46,764 nucleotides of DNA. It comes from Actinomadura sp. KC216. Its GTDB lineage: Bacteria; Actinomycetota; Actinomycetes; Streptosporangiales; Streptosporangiaceae. The DNA lies in the NCBI RefSeq assembly GCF_004348535.1, contig NZ_SMJX01000026.1:1-46764 (forward strand), written 5' to 3'. The translations under genes were made by a program, and so were the position numbers. The notes under the pieces were generated by a model. It did not search any database, was not told the origin of the DNA, and saw only the letters and a list, made by a program, of their open reading frames with translations. This document shows positions 7,160 to 16,577 of this stretch, piece after piece. Position 1 is the stretch's first letter. Each line of letters opens with the position of its first letter.

Positions 7160-8341
7160 TCAGTCCGGCAGCATCGGGACGGACATCCCCTGGTCGCGGC
7201 CCAGCAGGACCGCGCGGGTGATCGCGGACGACCCGAACCGCTCCCGGACGCCGTCGACGGCGCCGTCCACGGCCATGGCCTGGTCGAACGGCAGCGCGAG
7301 CTGGACGGCGCGGTTGTCGTGGAGGTTGCCGAGCGAGACGCCGATCAGGGTCAGCCCGCGGGTCTCGATCATCGGCGCGGCGGCGGCGAGGAGGTCCCTG
7401 GCGGTCTCCAGGATGCGCGGGGTGTCGGCGGTGGCCTGCGGCAGCGTGCGCGAGCGGGTGGCGCGGGCGAAGTCCTCGAAGCGGAGGCGGAGCGTGACCG
7501 TCCGGCACACCCGCCGGGCTTTGCGGAGCCGCCCGCCGAGCCGGTCGACGATCCCGACGAGCAGGGCGTCCAGCTCCTCGGGCGAGCGGCGTCGGCGGCC
7601 CAGCGCGCGCTGCGAGCCGATCGACCGGCGCCGCACCCCGGTCCGCACCGGGCGCGGGTCGCGGTTGCGGGCCAGCGCGTGCAGGTGCCGTCCGGCGCCG
7701 GGGCCGAGCAGCGTCACCAGCGTCGACTCCGGCATGTCGGCGACGTCCCCGACGGTCGTGACGCCGAAGCGCGCGAGCTTCTCGGCGGTGGCCCGCCCGA
7801 CGCCCCACAGCCGCCGCACCGGCAGCGGCCGCAGGAACTCCAGCTCGCCGTCCGGCGGCACGACGAGGAGCCCGTCGGGCTTGGCGACGCCGCTGGCGAC
7901 CTTGGCGAGGAACTTGGTGCGCGCCACCCCGACGGTGATCGGCAGCCCGATCTCCTCGGCGACCTCCCGCCGGAGCCGGACGGCGATGTCCACTGGGGAG
8001 CGGCGCAGCCCGTAGACGTCGAGGAACGCCTCGTCGATCGACAGGCCCTCCACCAGCGGCGTCGTGGCCCGGAACAGCGCGAACACGGCCTTGCTCGCCG
8101 CGCTGTAGGCGCTCATGCGCGGCGGGACGACGACCGCGCGCGGGCAGAGCCGCCGCGCCTGCCCGCCGCCCATCGCCGTCCGCACCCCGTACGCCTTGGC
8201 CTCGTAGCTGGCCGCCAGCACCACCCCGCCGCCGACGATCACCGGCCGCCCCCGCAGCCCGGGATCGTCGCGCTGCTCGACCGACGCGTAGAACGCGTCC
8301 AGGTCGGCATGCAGGATCGTGGCACCTCCGGACACGAACAT
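7160..8341 (-). CDS. dinB: DNA polymerase IV (Y-family translesion polymerase)
   Basis: A 393-residue Y-family polymerase. Palm carboxylates are Asp13 (HADLDAFYASVE) and Asp103/Glu104 (SIDEAFLDV), the steric-gate aromatic is Tyr18, and helix-hairpin-helix and little-finger regions follow. A beta-clamp motif QLALPF lies near the C-terminus, as expected for DinB1-type enzymes. The ATG at 8341 and the GTG at 8335 both lie within the edges of a perfect LexA box, so the mRNA is probably leaderless or nearly so. GGAGG falls too far inside the frame to serve either start. It synthesises across damaged bases at low fidelity in the SOS response. It ends 3 nt from hpaD (convergent) and has no functional link to it. 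Confidence 0.95.
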   Translation of the reverse strand: MFVSGGATILHADLDAFYASVEQRDDPGLRGRPVIVGGGVVLAASYEAKAYGVRTAMGGGQARRLCPRAVVVPPRMSAYSAASKAVFALFRATTPLVEGLSIDEAFLDVYGLRRSPVDIAVRLRREVAEEIGLPITVGVARTKFLAKVASGVAKPDGLLVVPPDGELEFLRPLPVRRLWGVGRATAEKLARFGVTTVGDVADMPESTLVTLLGPGAGRHLHALARNRDPRPVRTGVRRRSIGSQRALGRRRRSPEELDALLVGIVDRLGGRLRKARRVCRTVTLRLRFEDFARATRSRTLPQATADTPRILETARDLLAAAAPMIETRGLTLIGVSLGNLHDNRAVQLALPFDQAMAVDGAVDGVRERFGSSAITRAVLLGRDQGMSVPMLPD

Positions 8342-8348
8342 ATGTTCG
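8335..8348 (-). promoter_or_regulatory. LexA (SOS) box overlapping the dinB start
   Basis: CGAACATATGTTCG is a perfect 14-bp palindrome matching the Gram-positive/actinobacterial LexA consensus CGAAC-N4-GTTCG. It covers the ATG at 8341 and abuts the GTG at 8335, so LexA bound here would block the start of dinB transcription. It is 86 nt from the divergent xylB start and may or may not affect it. Confidence 0.88.
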
Positions 8349-8434
8349 CATACAGGGGCCGTCCGTGGCGATGGCGCCCGGCCGCCGACGACGGCGATGA
8401 ATTAGTCTCGGGTTTCGACGGAAGGTGAAGGCGG

Positions 8435-9850
8435 ATGGCCGAATCCCCCCTGGTCGCGGGCGTCGACTCCTCGACGCAGTCGACGAAGGCGGTCCTGTGC
8501 CGGGCCGCGGACGGCGCCGTGGTGGCCGAGGCGTCCGCGCCGCATCCGGACGGCACCGAATGCCACCCCGACCACTGGTGGAGCGCGCTGGCGGAGGTCC
8601 GGGACCTGCTCGAACAGGCCGACGCGGTCGCCGTCGCCGCCCAGCAGCACGGGATGGTCGCGCTCGACGGCGCCGGACGCGTCGTCCGGCCCGCCCTGCT
8701 GTGGAACGACACGCGCTCGGCGCCGCAGGCCCGCACGCTCGTCGAGGAGTTCGGCGGTCCGAGGCGGTGCGCGGAACTCGCCGGAAGCGTGCCGCTGGCG
8801 TCGTTCACCGTGACCAAGCTGCGCTGGATGGCCGAGCAGGAGCCGGAGAACGCGCGGCGCACCGAGCGCGTGATGCTGCCGCACGACTGGCTGACGCTGC
8901 GGCTCGGCGCCCGGGAGCCGGTCACCGACCGGGGCGACGCGTCCGGGACGGGCTACTGGTCCCCCGCGACCGGCGCCTACCTCCCCGAACTGCTCCGGGC
9001 CGCGCTCGGCCGCGACGCCGAGCCGCCCCGGGTCGCCGCGCCCGGCGAACGCGCCGGCGAGACCGCCTGGGGCGCGGCGCTCGGGTCCGGCACCGGCGAC
9101 AACATGGGCGCGGCGCTCGGGCTCGGGCTGGAGCCCGGCGACGTCGCGGTGTCGATCGGCACGTCCGGGACGGTGTTCGCGGTGGCGGACGGGCCCGCCG
9201 CCGACCCGTCCGGCCAGGTCGCCGGGTTCGCCGACGCCACCGGCCGTTTCCTCCCGCTGGTCTGCACGCTGAACGCGGCGCGCGTCCTGTCCTCCGCCGC
9301 CGCGATGACCGGGGCGGCGCTGGACGAGCTGTCCGCCCTCGCGCTCGCCGCCGAGCCGGGGGCGGGCGGCGTGACGCTGCTCCCCTACCTGGACGGGGAA
9401 CGCACGCCCGACCGTCCGGACGCGACCGGGGTCCTCGCCGGGCTGACCACGTCCAACGCGACGCGGGAGAACGTGGCGCGGGCGGCGGTGGAGGCGCTGC
9501 TGTGCTCGCTCGCCGACGCCGTCGACCACCTGGCGGCGCGGAGCGGGGTCAGGCCGCGCCGGACGCTGCTGATCGGCGGCGGCGCCCGCTCGGCCGCCGT
9601 CCGGGCGCTGGCCCCGGCGATCCTCGGGACGCCGGTGACCGTCCCCGAACCCGCCGAGTACGTCGCGCTCGGCGCCGCCCGCCAGGCCGCGTGGGCGCTC
9701 GCCGGGACGCCCGGGCCGCCCGCCTGGGCCGCCCCGCCCGCCACCGAGCACACCGCCGACGCCGCCGACGCGGCGGACGCCACGGAGATCCGTGAACGGT
9801 ACGCCGCGCTGCGCGACTCCGCCCCGCGGCTCCGAGGGAGGACCCCATGA
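8435..9850 (+). CDS. xylB: Xylulokinase (FGGY family)
   Basis: A 471-residue FGGY carbohydrate kinase. The N-terminal phosphate-1 loop is [11 protein letters not shown] (10-20), the substrate motif LLWNDTR (88-94) is followed by the catalytic base Asp222 (GTGDNMG), then the phosphate-2 loop IGTSGTV and the adenosine motif GGGARS. ATG 8435 follows GGAAGGTGAAGG. It phosphorylates D-xylulose to xylulose 5-phosphate in the cytoplasm. The stop overlaps the xylA start by 4 nt (ATGA), so the two are an operon in B-then-A order. No XylR-type repressor or sugar transporter is adjacent. Alanine- and proline-rich residues near 410-450 are a low-complexity tail. Confidence 0.93.
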   Translation: MAESPLVAGVDSSTQSTKAVLCRAADGAVVAEASAPHPDGTECHPDHWWSALAEVRDLLEQADAVAVAAQQHGMVALDGAGRVVRPALLWNDTRSAPQARTLVEEFGGPRRCAELAGSVPLASFTVTKLRWMAEQEPENARRTERVMLPHDWLTLRLGAREPVTDRGDASGTGYWSPATGAYLPELLRAALGRDAEPPRVAAPGERAGETAWGAALGSGTGDNMGAALGLGLEPGDVAVSIGTSGTVFAVADGPAADPSGQVAGFADATGRFLPLVCTLNAARVLSSAAAMTGAALDELSALALAAEPGAGGVTLLPYLDGERTPDRPDATGVLAGLTTSNATRENVARAAVEALLCSLADAVDHLAARSGVRPRRTLLIGGGARSAAVRALAPAILGTPVTVPEPAEYVALGAARQAAWALAGTPGPPAWAAPPATEHTADAADAADATEIRERYAALRDSAPRLRGRTP

Positions 9851-11004
9851 CCGACTACACGCCCGTACCCGAGGACCGGTTCTCGTTCGGCGTCTGGACG
9901 GTCGGCTGGCAGGGCGCCGACGTGTTCGGCCCCGGCACCCGCCCGCCGATGCCCGCCGACCGCGCCGTCCGCAAACTCGCCGAGATCGGCGCCTACGGCG
10001 TGAACTTCCACGACAACGACGTGTTCGCGTTCGACGCCGCCCCCGCCGAGCGGCGGGCGAAGATCGGCGCGTTCTGCAAGGCGCTGGAGGAGACCGGCCT
10101 CGTCGTCACCACCGCGACCACGAACCTGTTCTCCCACCCGGTCTTCAAGGACGGCGCGTTCACCGCCAACGACCGCGACGTCCGCCGGTTCGCGCTGCGC
10201 AAGGTCATGGACAACCTGGACCTGGCCGCCGAGCTCGGCGCCCGCACGTACGTGTGCTGGGGCGGGCGCGAGGGCGCCGAGTCCGGCGCCGCCAAGGACG
10301 TCCGCGCCGCGCTCGACCGCTACAAGGAGGCGTTCGACGTCCTCGGCGCCTACGTCGCCGACCAGGGCTACGACCTGCGGTTCGCGATCGAGCCGAAGCC
10401 GAACGAGCCGCGCGGCGACATCCTGCTGCCCACCATCGGGCACGCCCTCGCCTTCATCCAGACCCTGGAGCGTCCCGGCGACGTCGGGCTGAACCCCGAG
10501 GTCGGGCACGAGGAGATGGCCGGGCTGAACTACGCGCACGGGCTGGCGCAGGCGCTGTGGCAGGGCAAGCTGTTCCACATCGACCTGAACGGGCAGCACG
10601 GCCCCCGCTACGACCAGGACCTCCGGTTCGGCGCCGGGAACGCGCGCGGCGCGTTCTGGGTCGTCGACCTGATCGAGCACAGCGACTACGACGGCCCGAT
10701 CCACTTCGACTTCAAGCCGCCGCGCACCGAGGACGACGAGGGCGTGTGGGAGTCGGCGGCGGCGTGCATGCGCAACTGGCTGATCCTGCGCGAGAAGGTC
10801 CGCGCGTTCCGCGCCGACCCCGCCGTCCGGGACGCGCTGGCCGAGGCCAAGCTGGACGAGCTGGCCCGCCCCACCCTCGCCGAGGGCGAGGACTGGCGCG
10901 ACGTCCGCGACGCCTCCCCCGACATCGAGGCGCTCTCCGCCCGCCGCACCGCCTTCGAGCACCTCGACCAGCTCGCCCTCGAACACCTCTACGGCGTCAG
11001 GTAG
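9847..11004 (+). CDS. xylA: Xylose isomerase
   Basis: A 385-residue class I (actinobacterial short-form) xylose isomerase: N-terminal [12 protein letters not shown], active-site His55 and Asp58 in NFHDNDVF, Glu182 and Lys184 in [10 protein letters not shown], the metal site in [18 protein letters not shown], and the late Asp in FDFKPPR. These match the two-metal hydride-shift site of Streptomyces/Actinoplanes enzymes. It interconverts D-xylose and D-xylulose (and glucose/fructose). It is translationally coupled to xylB. Its 3' end overlaps the convergent ABC permease gene by 8 nt. Confidence 0.97.
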   Translation: MTDYTPVPEDRFSFGVWTVGWQGADVFGPGTRPPMPADRAVRKLAEIGAYGVNFHDNDVFAFDAAPAERRAKIGAFCKALEETGLVVTTATTNLFSHPVFKDGAFTANDRDVRRFALRKVMDNLDLAAELGARTYVCWGGREGAESGAAKDVRAALDRYKEAFDVLGAYVADQGYDLRFAIEPKPNEPRGDILLPTIGHALAFIQTLERPGDVGLNPEVGHEEMAGLNYAHGLAQALWQGKLFHIDLNGQHGPRYDQDLRFGAGNARGAFWVVDLIEHSDYDGPIHFDFKPPRTEDDEGVWESAAACMRNWLILREKVRAFRADPAVRDALAEAKLDELARPTLAEGEDWRDVRDASPDIEALSARRTAFEHLDQLALEHLYGVR

Positions 11005-12193
11005 CCGCGAGGGCCTCGGTCGGCGGGAGCCGGGCGGCCCTGATCGCCGGGTAGAGGCCCGCGACGCCGCCGATGAGCAGGGTCGCGAGGATCCCGCCCG
11101 CCATCGCCCAGGCGGGGACGACGGTCGGCCAGTCCTGCGTCACGGCGAAGACCGCGGTGACGGCGATGCCGAGCGCGACGCCGCCCACCCCGCCGAGCGC
11201 GGCGAGGACCTGCGACTCGGTGAGGAACTGCAGCCTGATCTGGCCGCGGGTCGCGCCGAGCGAGCGGCGCAGCCCGATCTCGGCGCGCCGCTCCAGGACC
11301 GAGATCACCATGGTGTTCGCGACGCCGACGCCGCCGACCAGCAGCGCGACGCCGCCGAGGCCGAGGAGCAGGCCGGTGAACGCCCGGTCGGTGGCCTCCT
11401 GCGCGGCGAGCGCGTCCGACGGGCGGCTGACCTCCACCTCGTTCGGGGCCTGCGGGTTGGCGGTCGCGGCGAGCAGGCCCTGCACCTTCTCGACCGCGTC
11501 CTCGCGGGCCCGGGTGTAGAGGGTGGTCGGGTGGCCGTCGAAGCCGAGGCGGGCCACGGCGGCGTCCCAGCCGACGAGGGCGGCGGAGTCCAGCTCCGGC
11601 GCGAGCCGGTTCGGGTTCATGATCCCGACGACGGTGAACCACTGCGAGCCGAGCCATACCTGGACGTTCGGCGCCGCGACGCCGAGCCGCTCCGCCGTCT
11701 CCGACCCGAGGACCACGGCCGGGTACCTGGCCGTGGCGGCGTTGAGCCAGGTGCCGGAGGCCATGGTGAGGCCTGCGGTCCGGGGCAGGTCGAGGCGGGC
11801 CGCGCGGACGCCGATGCCGCCGCTCTCCCCCTCCGGGATGTGGTCGTTGCGGTAGGCGTGGACGTCGTCGAGCTCGGCCGTGGCGGACGCGGACTCGACG
11901 TCCGCCATCCGCCCCACCATGCCGACCGACTCCTCCGGCAGCTTGGCGGCCTCGCCGAAGAAGTCCTTGCCGGGCTTGACGGTGAGCAGGTTGGTGCCGA
12001 GCCGGTCGAGGGTGGCCTGGAGCTCGGCGCGGCTGGACGTGGAGATCCCGACCACGCCGATCATCGCGGCGATGCCGATCGCGATGCCCAGCGCGGACAG
12101 GAACACCCGGAGGGGGCGGGTGCGCAGCCCGGCGGCGCCGACGCGCAGCACGTCCGCCGGGCCGAGCCGCGCGGGGGTGTCGGCGTGGTTCAT
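10997..12193 (-). CDS. ABC transporter permease, MacB/FtsX type
   Basis: A 398-residue permease. There is an N-terminal membrane segment ([29 protein letters not shown]), a large extracytoplasmic MacB-PCD-like domain (about 45-265), then three membrane helices in the FtsX domain (about 275-395) with the conserved [12 protein letters not shown] coupling helix and a terminal PTEALAA. This is the MacB topology, which works by mechanotransmission and not alternating access. Its ATG overlaps the ATPase stop (4 nt). Together with the upstream ATPase, peptidoglycan-binding adaptor and lipoprotein it forms a four-gene export or envelope-signalling unit facing a two-component system. The substrate is unknown. 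Confidence 0.92.
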   Translation of the reverse strand: MNHADTPARLGPADVLRVGAAGLRTRPLRVFLSALGIAIGIAAMIGVVGISTSSRAELQATLDRLGTNLLTVKPGKDFFGEAAKLPEESVGMVGRMADVESASATAELDDVHAYRNDHIPEGESGGIGVRAARLDLPRTAGLTMASGTWLNAATARYPAVVLGSETAERLGVAAPNVQVWLGSQWFTVVGIMNPNRLAPELDSAALVGWDAAVARLGFDGHPTTLYTRAREDAVEKVQGLLAATANPQAPNEVEVSRPSDALAAQEATDRAFTGLLLGLGGVALLVGGVGVANTMVISVLERRAEIGLRRSLGATRGQIRLQFLTESQVLAALGGVGGVALGIAVTAVFAVTQDWPTVVPAWAMAGGILATLLIGGVAGLYPAIRAARLPPTEALAAT

Positions 12194-12879
12194 CGGGCGG
12201 CCTCCGCCATCGCGTCGTCGTGGACGATCCGGCCGTCGCGCATCCGCACCTGGCGGGGCAGCAGCGCGGCGATGTCCCGGTCGTGGGTGATCAGGACGAC
12301 GGTCGTCCCGCCGCCCGACAGCTCCCGCAGCAGGTCAAGCACGCCCGCGCCCGAGGCGGAGTCGAGCGCGCCGGTCGGCTCGTCGGCCAGCAGCAGCGCG
12401 GGCTCCCCCACGACCGCGCGGGCGATCGCGACCCGCTGCCGCTCCCCGCCGGACAGCTGGTGCGGGCGGTGCCCGAGCCGGTGCCCGAGCCCGACGCGCT
12501 CCAGCGCGCGGCGGGCCCGGCGGCGCCGCTCCCCCGCGGGCGCGCCGCCGTACAGGAGCCCGTCCGCGACGTTGTCCAGCGCGCTGACCCCGGCGGCGAG
12601 ATGGAACTGCTGGAACACGAACCCGATCCGGCGGGCGCGCAGCGCCGACAGCCGCCGGTCGGTCAGCCGGGACGCCTCCGTGCCCTGGACCAGGACGGTG
12701 CCCGCGCTCGGCCGGTCCAGGGTGCCGAGCAGGTGCAGCATCGTCGACTTGCCCGACCCGGACGGCCCGACGATCGCGACGAGCTCGCCCGCCCCGACCG
12801 CCAGCGACACGCCGTCCAGCGCGGTCACCCCGCCCGGGTAGGTCTTGGTGACGTGCCGCAGCTCCACCACCGCGCTCAT
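12190..12879 (-). CDS. ABC transporter ATP-binding protein (MacB/LolD type)
   Basis: A 229-residue ATPase starting at ATG 12879, which overlaps the adaptor stop by 4 nt. It has Walker [10 protein letters not shown] (38-46), Q-loop FVFQQFHL, signature LSGGERQRV, Walker [14 protein letters not shown] and switch His in VVLITHDRD. The sequence falls in the lipoprotein-release/macrolide-exporter group that pairs with FtsX-type permeases such as the one encoded immediately downstream. The open frame runs upstream into the adaptor gene in another frame, but the coupled ATG and the homology begin here. Confidence 0.95.
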   Translation of the reverse strand: MSAVVELRHVTKTYPGGVTALDGVSLAVGAGELVAIVGPSGSGKSTMLHLLGTLDRPSAGTVLVQGTEASRLTDRRLSALRARRIGFVFQQFHLAAGVSALDNVADGLLYGGAPAGERRRRARRALERVGLGHRLGHRPHQLSGGERQRVAIARAVVGEPALLLADEPTGALDSASGAGVLDLLRELSGGGTTVVLITHDRDIAALLPRQVRMRDGRIVHDDAMAEAAR

Positions 12880-13922
12880 TTGGGTATCCCCACCTTCATG
12901 CCCTCGGCCAGGCCGGCCCCCGAGATCTCGACCCGGCCCTCGGTGAACACGCCCGTCTCCACCGGCACGGTGCGGACGCGCCCGTCCTGGACGACCTGGA
13001 CGGCGTACCCGCCGTCCCCCTGCGCGAGCAGCGCGCCGACGGGCACGGCGAGGACGCCGTCGTGCCGGTTCGCGGTGAGCCGCACCTCGACGGGCGCCTT
13101 GTCGTAGGAGCCGAGCTCCTTCTGCCCGCCGACCGCGATCGTGACCTCGATCGTCGTCGGCTGATCGTCCCCGCCCTCCGTGGCCACCTTCCCGACCGAG
13201 GTGATCCTCCCCTTCGTGGTGTCGCCGGACGGCAGCTCGATCTCGACGCCGGCGCCCTTCCTGGCGAGGCGCTGGTACCGCACGTCCAGGTCGACGCTCA
13301 CGACGCGGGTGGTCCCGGTGTAGGTGAGGACGGCCCCGCCGATCCGGTCGCCCACATCGGCCTTGCGCTCCGCGACCCGGATCCGGCCGGGCGCGATGAC
13401 GGCCGCCCCCGGCTCCACCCGCCCGGTCTCCGCGACACCGAGGTCGTCCTGCCAGCGCCGCACGGCGGCGGCGGTGGCGGCGCCGTAGGTCTCGTCGACG
13501 GTGAAGCCGGTGTACCCGAGGGCCCGCAGGTTCGTCTCCAGCTGCCGGACGTCGTCGCCCACGGTCCCGGTGGAGAGCGTCCGGTACAGCGGGAGCCTGC
13601 CGTACAGCAGCGGCACGGGCCTGTCGTCCACCCGGTACACCGGGCGTCCGCGCGGGATCACCGTCCCGGCGGCGGCCACCCAGGTGAGCGTGCCGCCTCC
13701 CGCGCCGGCCGCCGTGCGGGTGCCGCCGTAGCCGAGCGTGCCGTCCACGTCCTGCGTCTCGACCAGCGTCGTCCGCTCGATCGGCGCGGTCGCGGGCGGC
13801 AGCGAGCCGTGCGCGGCGGCGGGCTCGCCGGAACCGCCGCCCAGGCCGGCGGTCGCGAGGCCCGCGCCGCCGGCCACCACGACCCCCGCCGCGCCGAGGG
13901 CGACGGCGCGCCTGCGCGCCAT
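12876..13922 (-). CDS. Peptidoglycan-binding periplasmic adaptor (HlyD/MacA-like)
   Basis: A 348-residue exported adaptor. It has an Arg-rich start and hydrophobic signal/anchor (3-30), then a HlyD-like barrel/lipoyl region interrupted at about residues 115-170 by a PGBD1 peptidoglycan-binding domain ([31 protein letters not shown]). A C-terminal beta-barrel and membrane-proximal domain follow ([21 protein letters not shown]). This arrangement is typical of Gram-positive efflux adaptors that tether a MacB-type ABC pump to the wall. The start ATG 13922 shares a base with the upstream lipoprotein stop (TGATG), so the two are coupled. It presumably works with the ATPase and permease genes downstream. 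Confidence 0.9.
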   Translation of the reverse strand: MARRRAVALGAAGVVVAGGAGLATAGLGGGSGEPAAAHGSLPPATAPIERTTLVETQDVDGTLGYGGTRTAAGAGGGTLTWVAAAGTVIPRGRPVYRVDDRPVPLLYGRLPLYRTLSTGTVGDDVRQLETNLRALGYTGFTVDETYGAATAAAVRRWQDDLGVAETGRVEPGAAVIAPGRIRVAERKADVGDRIGGAVLTYTGTTRVVSVDLDVRYQRLARKGAGVEIELPSGDTTKGRITSVGKVATEGGDDQPTTIEVTIAVGGQKELGSYDKAPVEVRLTANRHDGVLAVPVGALLAQGDGGYAVQVVQDGRVRTVPVETGVFTEGRVEISGAGLAEGMKVGIPK

Positions 13923-14479
13923 CAGTCCTTGCCCTCGATGGGAGGCGGGGCCTTCCGGCCGCGTTCCGGCTGGAACTTGGCACACGCCTTCTGCGCGTCC
14001 TTGAACTCCGGGCTCTGCGGGTCGATCCCGGTGCCCTTGCCCGCCTTCAGCAGCATGCTGCCGTCGGGCTTGGGGTCGGGGAACTTGCTGACGCCGTTGT
14101 CGCGCATGCATTTCGCGTACGCGCGCAGCTTGGCGATCTCCTCCGGCTTGGGCTTCTCCGGCTTGCCGCCGTTCGGCATCAGGTGCCGGCACTTCTTCTG
14201 CGCCGCGTCGACCTCGTTGTCCACCTTCGGGCCGGCGCCCTTGGCCTTCCCCGGCGGCTCGCTGTGCCGGATCGTGATCTCGCCGTCCCCACCCGGGTCG
14301 TCCATGTCGACCCCGTTGTCGCGCATGCACTTGGCGAAGTCGCGCATCTTCTGCTGGTCGCTCACGGCCTTGGCGGTGCCGCCGGATCCCGCGCCCGTGC
14401 CCTCGCTGCCGCAGCCCAGCGGGCCGAGGGCGAGCACCGGGAGGAGGGCCAGCGCCGCGTACGCGCGTCGTCGTCGCAT
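13922..14479 (-). CDS. Predicted lipoprotein with a duplicated KCMRDNGV module
   Basis: A 185-residue protein with an Arg-rich, hydrophobic signal peptide and a lipobox ending at Cys23 (LGPLGC), so it should be a lipid-anchored surface protein. It contains two copies of one module: [12 protein letters not shown] (48-59) followed by DAAQKKC (91-97), and [12 protein letters not shown] (121-132) followed by DAQKAC (161-166). Each copy carries one Cys in KCMRDNGV and one about 42-46 residues later, suggesting one disulphide per copy (51-97 and 124-166). Gly/Pro/Lys-rich linkers separate them. Such proteins recur next to HlyD/ABC operons in actinomycetes, but I know of no defined function. It leads the operon and faces the two-component system, so a ligand-binding or sensor role is plausible. 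Confidence 0.82.
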   Translation of the reverse strand: MRRRRAYAALALLPVLALGPLGCGSEGTGAGSGGTAKAVSDQQKMRDFAKCMRDNGVDMDDPGGDGEITIRHSEPPGKAKGAGPKVDNEVDAAQKKCRHLMPNGGKPEKPKPEEIAKLRAYAKCMRDNGVSKFPDPKPDGSMLLKAGKGTGIDPQSPEFKDAQKACAKFQPERGRKAPPPIEGKD

Positions 14480-14548
14480 CGGTCGGTCTCCTCATCGTCC
14501 CCGCCGGGCGGAGCGCCCGGCGGCGACCGCAAGTCCAGCCGGACGCCG

Positions 14549-14588
14549 GTAACCCCGGCGTAACCGGTTCGCGTTATGCCGGCGTTAC
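14549..14588. promoter_or_regulatory. Symmetrical double direct-repeat operator between ABC operon and two-component system
   Basis: GTAAC occurs at 14549-14553 and 14560-14564 (11-bp spacing). The inverted form occurs as GTTAT (14573-14577) and GTTAC (14584-14588), again 11 bp apart. The four half-sites are centred at 14568.5, which is the exact midpoint of the 14480-14657 spacer. Eleven-bp-phased direct repeats are the usual site architecture for OmpR/PhoB-family regulators, and one is encoded immediately to the right. Dual control of both divergent operons is inferred. Confidence 0.7.
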
Positions 14589-14657
14589 GCCCGCTGCCCG
14601 ATGCTGGGGCGGCGGCGCGCGCGGGGCGCGGCGCCCAGGACGCGAGGGGGCGGCAGG

Positions 14658-15314
14658 GTGCGGGTTCTGATCGCCGAGGACGAGCGGATGCTCGCGGATT
14701 CGATCGCCGACGGGCTCAGGTCCGAGGCCCTGGCCGTGGACGTCGTCTACGACGGCGACGCCGCGCTGGAACGGCTCGGCGTGAACGACTACGACGTGCT
14801 GGTCCTCGACCGCGACCTGCCCGTCGTGCACGGCGACGACGTGTGCCGCGCGGTGGTCGAGTCGGGGGCGCTGGTGCGGGTGCTGATGCTCACCGCCGCC
14901 GTCACCGTCCCGGCGCGGGTCGACGGGCTGCGGCTCGGCGCCGACGACTACCTGACCAAGCCGTTCGCGTTCGAGGAGCTGGTGGCGCGGGTGCAGGCGC
15001 TCGGCCGCCGGGCCCGCCCGGCGGCGCCGCCGACCCTGGAGCGCGCCGGGATCCGGCTCGACCCGTCCCGCCGGGAGGTGGTCCGCGACGGCCGGTACGT
15101 GCACCTGGCCCGCAAGGAGTTCGGGCTGCTCGCCGAGCTGCTCCGCGCGGACGGCGCGATCGTGTCGGCGGAGCTGCTGCTGGAGAAGGTGTGGGACGAG
15201 CACACCGACCCGTTCACCAACACCGTCCGGGTGACGCTGATGAAGCTGCGCCGCAAGCTCGGCGATCCCCCGGTCATCGAGACCGTCCCGGGAGCGGGGT
15301 ACCGGATCCCATGA
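14658..15314 (+). CDS. OmpR/PhoB-family response regulator
   Basis: A 218-residue regulator starting at GTG 14658 (GAGGGGG upstream), giving the canonical VRVLIAEDE start. An ATG at 14601 in frame would add an Arg-rich tail outside the family. The receiver domain covers 1-115 with acidic pocket Glu8/Asp9, phosphoacceptor Asp51 (LVLDRDLP) and Lys in YLTKPF. A winged-helix Trans_reg_C domain covers about 125-218 (HLARKEFGLLAELL, TVRVTLMKLRRKL, GAGYRIP). Its stop overlaps the kinase ATG by 4 nt. It probably binds the phased repeats at 14549-14588 and controls its own operon and the divergent lipoprotein-ABC operon. Confidence 0.95.
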   Translation: MRVLIAEDERMLADSIADGLRSEALAVDVVYDGDAALERLGVNDYDVLVLDRDLPVVHGDDVCRAVVESGALVRVLMLTAAVTVPARVDGLRLGADDYLTKPFAFEELVARVQALGRRARPAAPPTLERAGIRLDPSRREVVRDGRYVHLARKEFGLLAELLRADGAIVSAELLLEKVWDEHTDPFTNTVRVTLMKLRRKLGDPPVIETVPGAGYRIP

Positions 15315-16567
15315 CGGCGTTCACCGAGCGGCTGCGGCCGACGATCAGGCTGCGGCTCACGCTGCTGTACACGGGCCTGTTCATCGGCGCCGGCGTCCTC
15401 CTGCTGGGCCTGACCTACTTCCTGGTGAAGAACAACCTCGACAACCAGGCCGTCCCGAAGGCGGCCCGGATGCTCGACGGCACCTCGAAGGCCCCGATGC
15501 CGCCGCCGGAGCAGGGCGTGGAGGCCACCGACCGGAGCGTCGAGGTGGCGATGGTCAGGGTCCGCGACGACTACCAGCGCAAGACGCTCAACGCGCTGCT
15601 GACCCAGGGCGGCATCGCCCTCGGGCTGGTCGGCGCGGCCGGGCTCGGGTTCGGCTGGCTGCTCGCCGACCGGGCGCTGCGGCCCGTCCACACGATCACC
15701 GAGACGGCGGGACGGGTGGCGCGCAGCCACGACCTCACCGAGCGGATCGGGTACGAGGGGCCGCGCGACGACGTCAAGGAGCTGGCCGACACCTTCGACA
15801 CGATGCTCGGCCGGCTGGCGCGGGCGTTCGACGGCCAGCGGCGGTTCGTCGCGAACGCCTCGCACGAGCTGCGCACCCCGCTCGCGATCAACCGGACGCT
15901 CATCGACGTGGCCGTGCGCCGCCCCGACGCGACCGCCGACGTCAAGCGGCTCGGCGAGGCGCTGCTGGTGGTGAACGGACGGCACGAGCGGCTCATCGAC
16001 GGGCTGCTCACGCTCGCGGGCACCGAGGGCGTCGCGGTCGACGCGGGCCCTCTCGACCTGGCCGACGTCGCGGGCCACGTCCTGGACCAGGCGGCCCCGG
16101 AGGCGCGCGAGCGCGGGCTGACGTCCCGCCGCGACCTCGGCCCGGCCGTCACGTCCGGGGATCCCGTGCTCGTCGAGCGGCTGGTGCAGAACCTGGTGGA
16201 GAACGCGGTCCGGCACAACCGCGACGGCGGCGGGCTGTCGGTCACGACGCGGAGCCGGGACGGCTGGGCGGAGGTCGTGGTGTCCAACACCGGGCCGGTG
16301 GTGCCCGGCTACGAGGTCGAGACGATCTTCGAGCCGTTCCGGCGGCTCGGCAACGACCGGCTGCGCTCGGACCGCGGGTCCGGGCTGGGCCTGTCGATCG
16401 TCCGCGCCACGGCCAGCGCCCACGGCGGGACGGTGACGGCCGTGCCGCGCCCCGGCGGCGGCCTCGACGTCACCGTCCGCCTCCCGTCCCGCACCCCGGT
16501 CCCCGTCCTCGACGCCGCCCCGCGACTCGACGCGCCGCGCGTGAATTCGGTGCCGGGAGCGGGGTAG
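15311..16567 (+). CDS. Sensor histidine kinase (partner of the adjacent response regulator)
   Basis: A 418-residue membrane kinase. TM1 is about 14-38, with an extracytoplasmic loop of only about 60 residues (40-98), and TM2 is about 99-120. A HAMP domain follows (120-172), then the DHp helix with phospho-His185 in FVANASHELRTPLA, and an HATPase domain with N box (VQNLVENAVRHN), an F-like box (FEPFRR) and a G box (GSGLGLSIVRA). The small external loop suggests sensing of an envelope signal or of a membrane partner such as the neighbouring lipoprotein or ABC complex, as in BceS/VraS-like systems. That is inference. Confidence 0.95.
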   Translation: MTAFTERLRPTIRLRLTLLYTGLFIGAGVLLLGLTYFLVKNNLDNQAVPKAARMLDGTSKAPMPPPEQGVEATDRSVEVAMVRVRDDYQRKTLNALLTQGGIALGLVGAAGLGFGWLLADRALRPVHTITETAGRVARSHDLTERIGYEGPRDDVKELADTFDTMLGRLARAFDGQRRFVANASHELRTPLAINRTLIDVAVRRPDATADVKRLGEALLVVNGRHERLIDGLLTLAGTEGVAVDAGPLDLADVAGHVLDQAAPEARERGLTSRRDLGPAVTSGDPVLVERLVQNLVENAVRHNRDGGGLSVTTRSRDGWAEVVVSNTGPVVPGYEVETIFEPFRRLGNDRLRSDRGSGLGLSIVRATASAHGGTVTAVPRPGGGLDVTVRLPSRTPVPVLDAAPRLDAPRVNSVPGAG

Positions 16568-16577
16568 CGTCTGATCA

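Noticed and set aside
12880..13983. Upstream extension of the ABC ATPase frame (597 codons)
   Set aside because: Homology and the ATGA-coupled start place the true N-terminus at 12879. The extension is the alternative frame of the adaptor gene.
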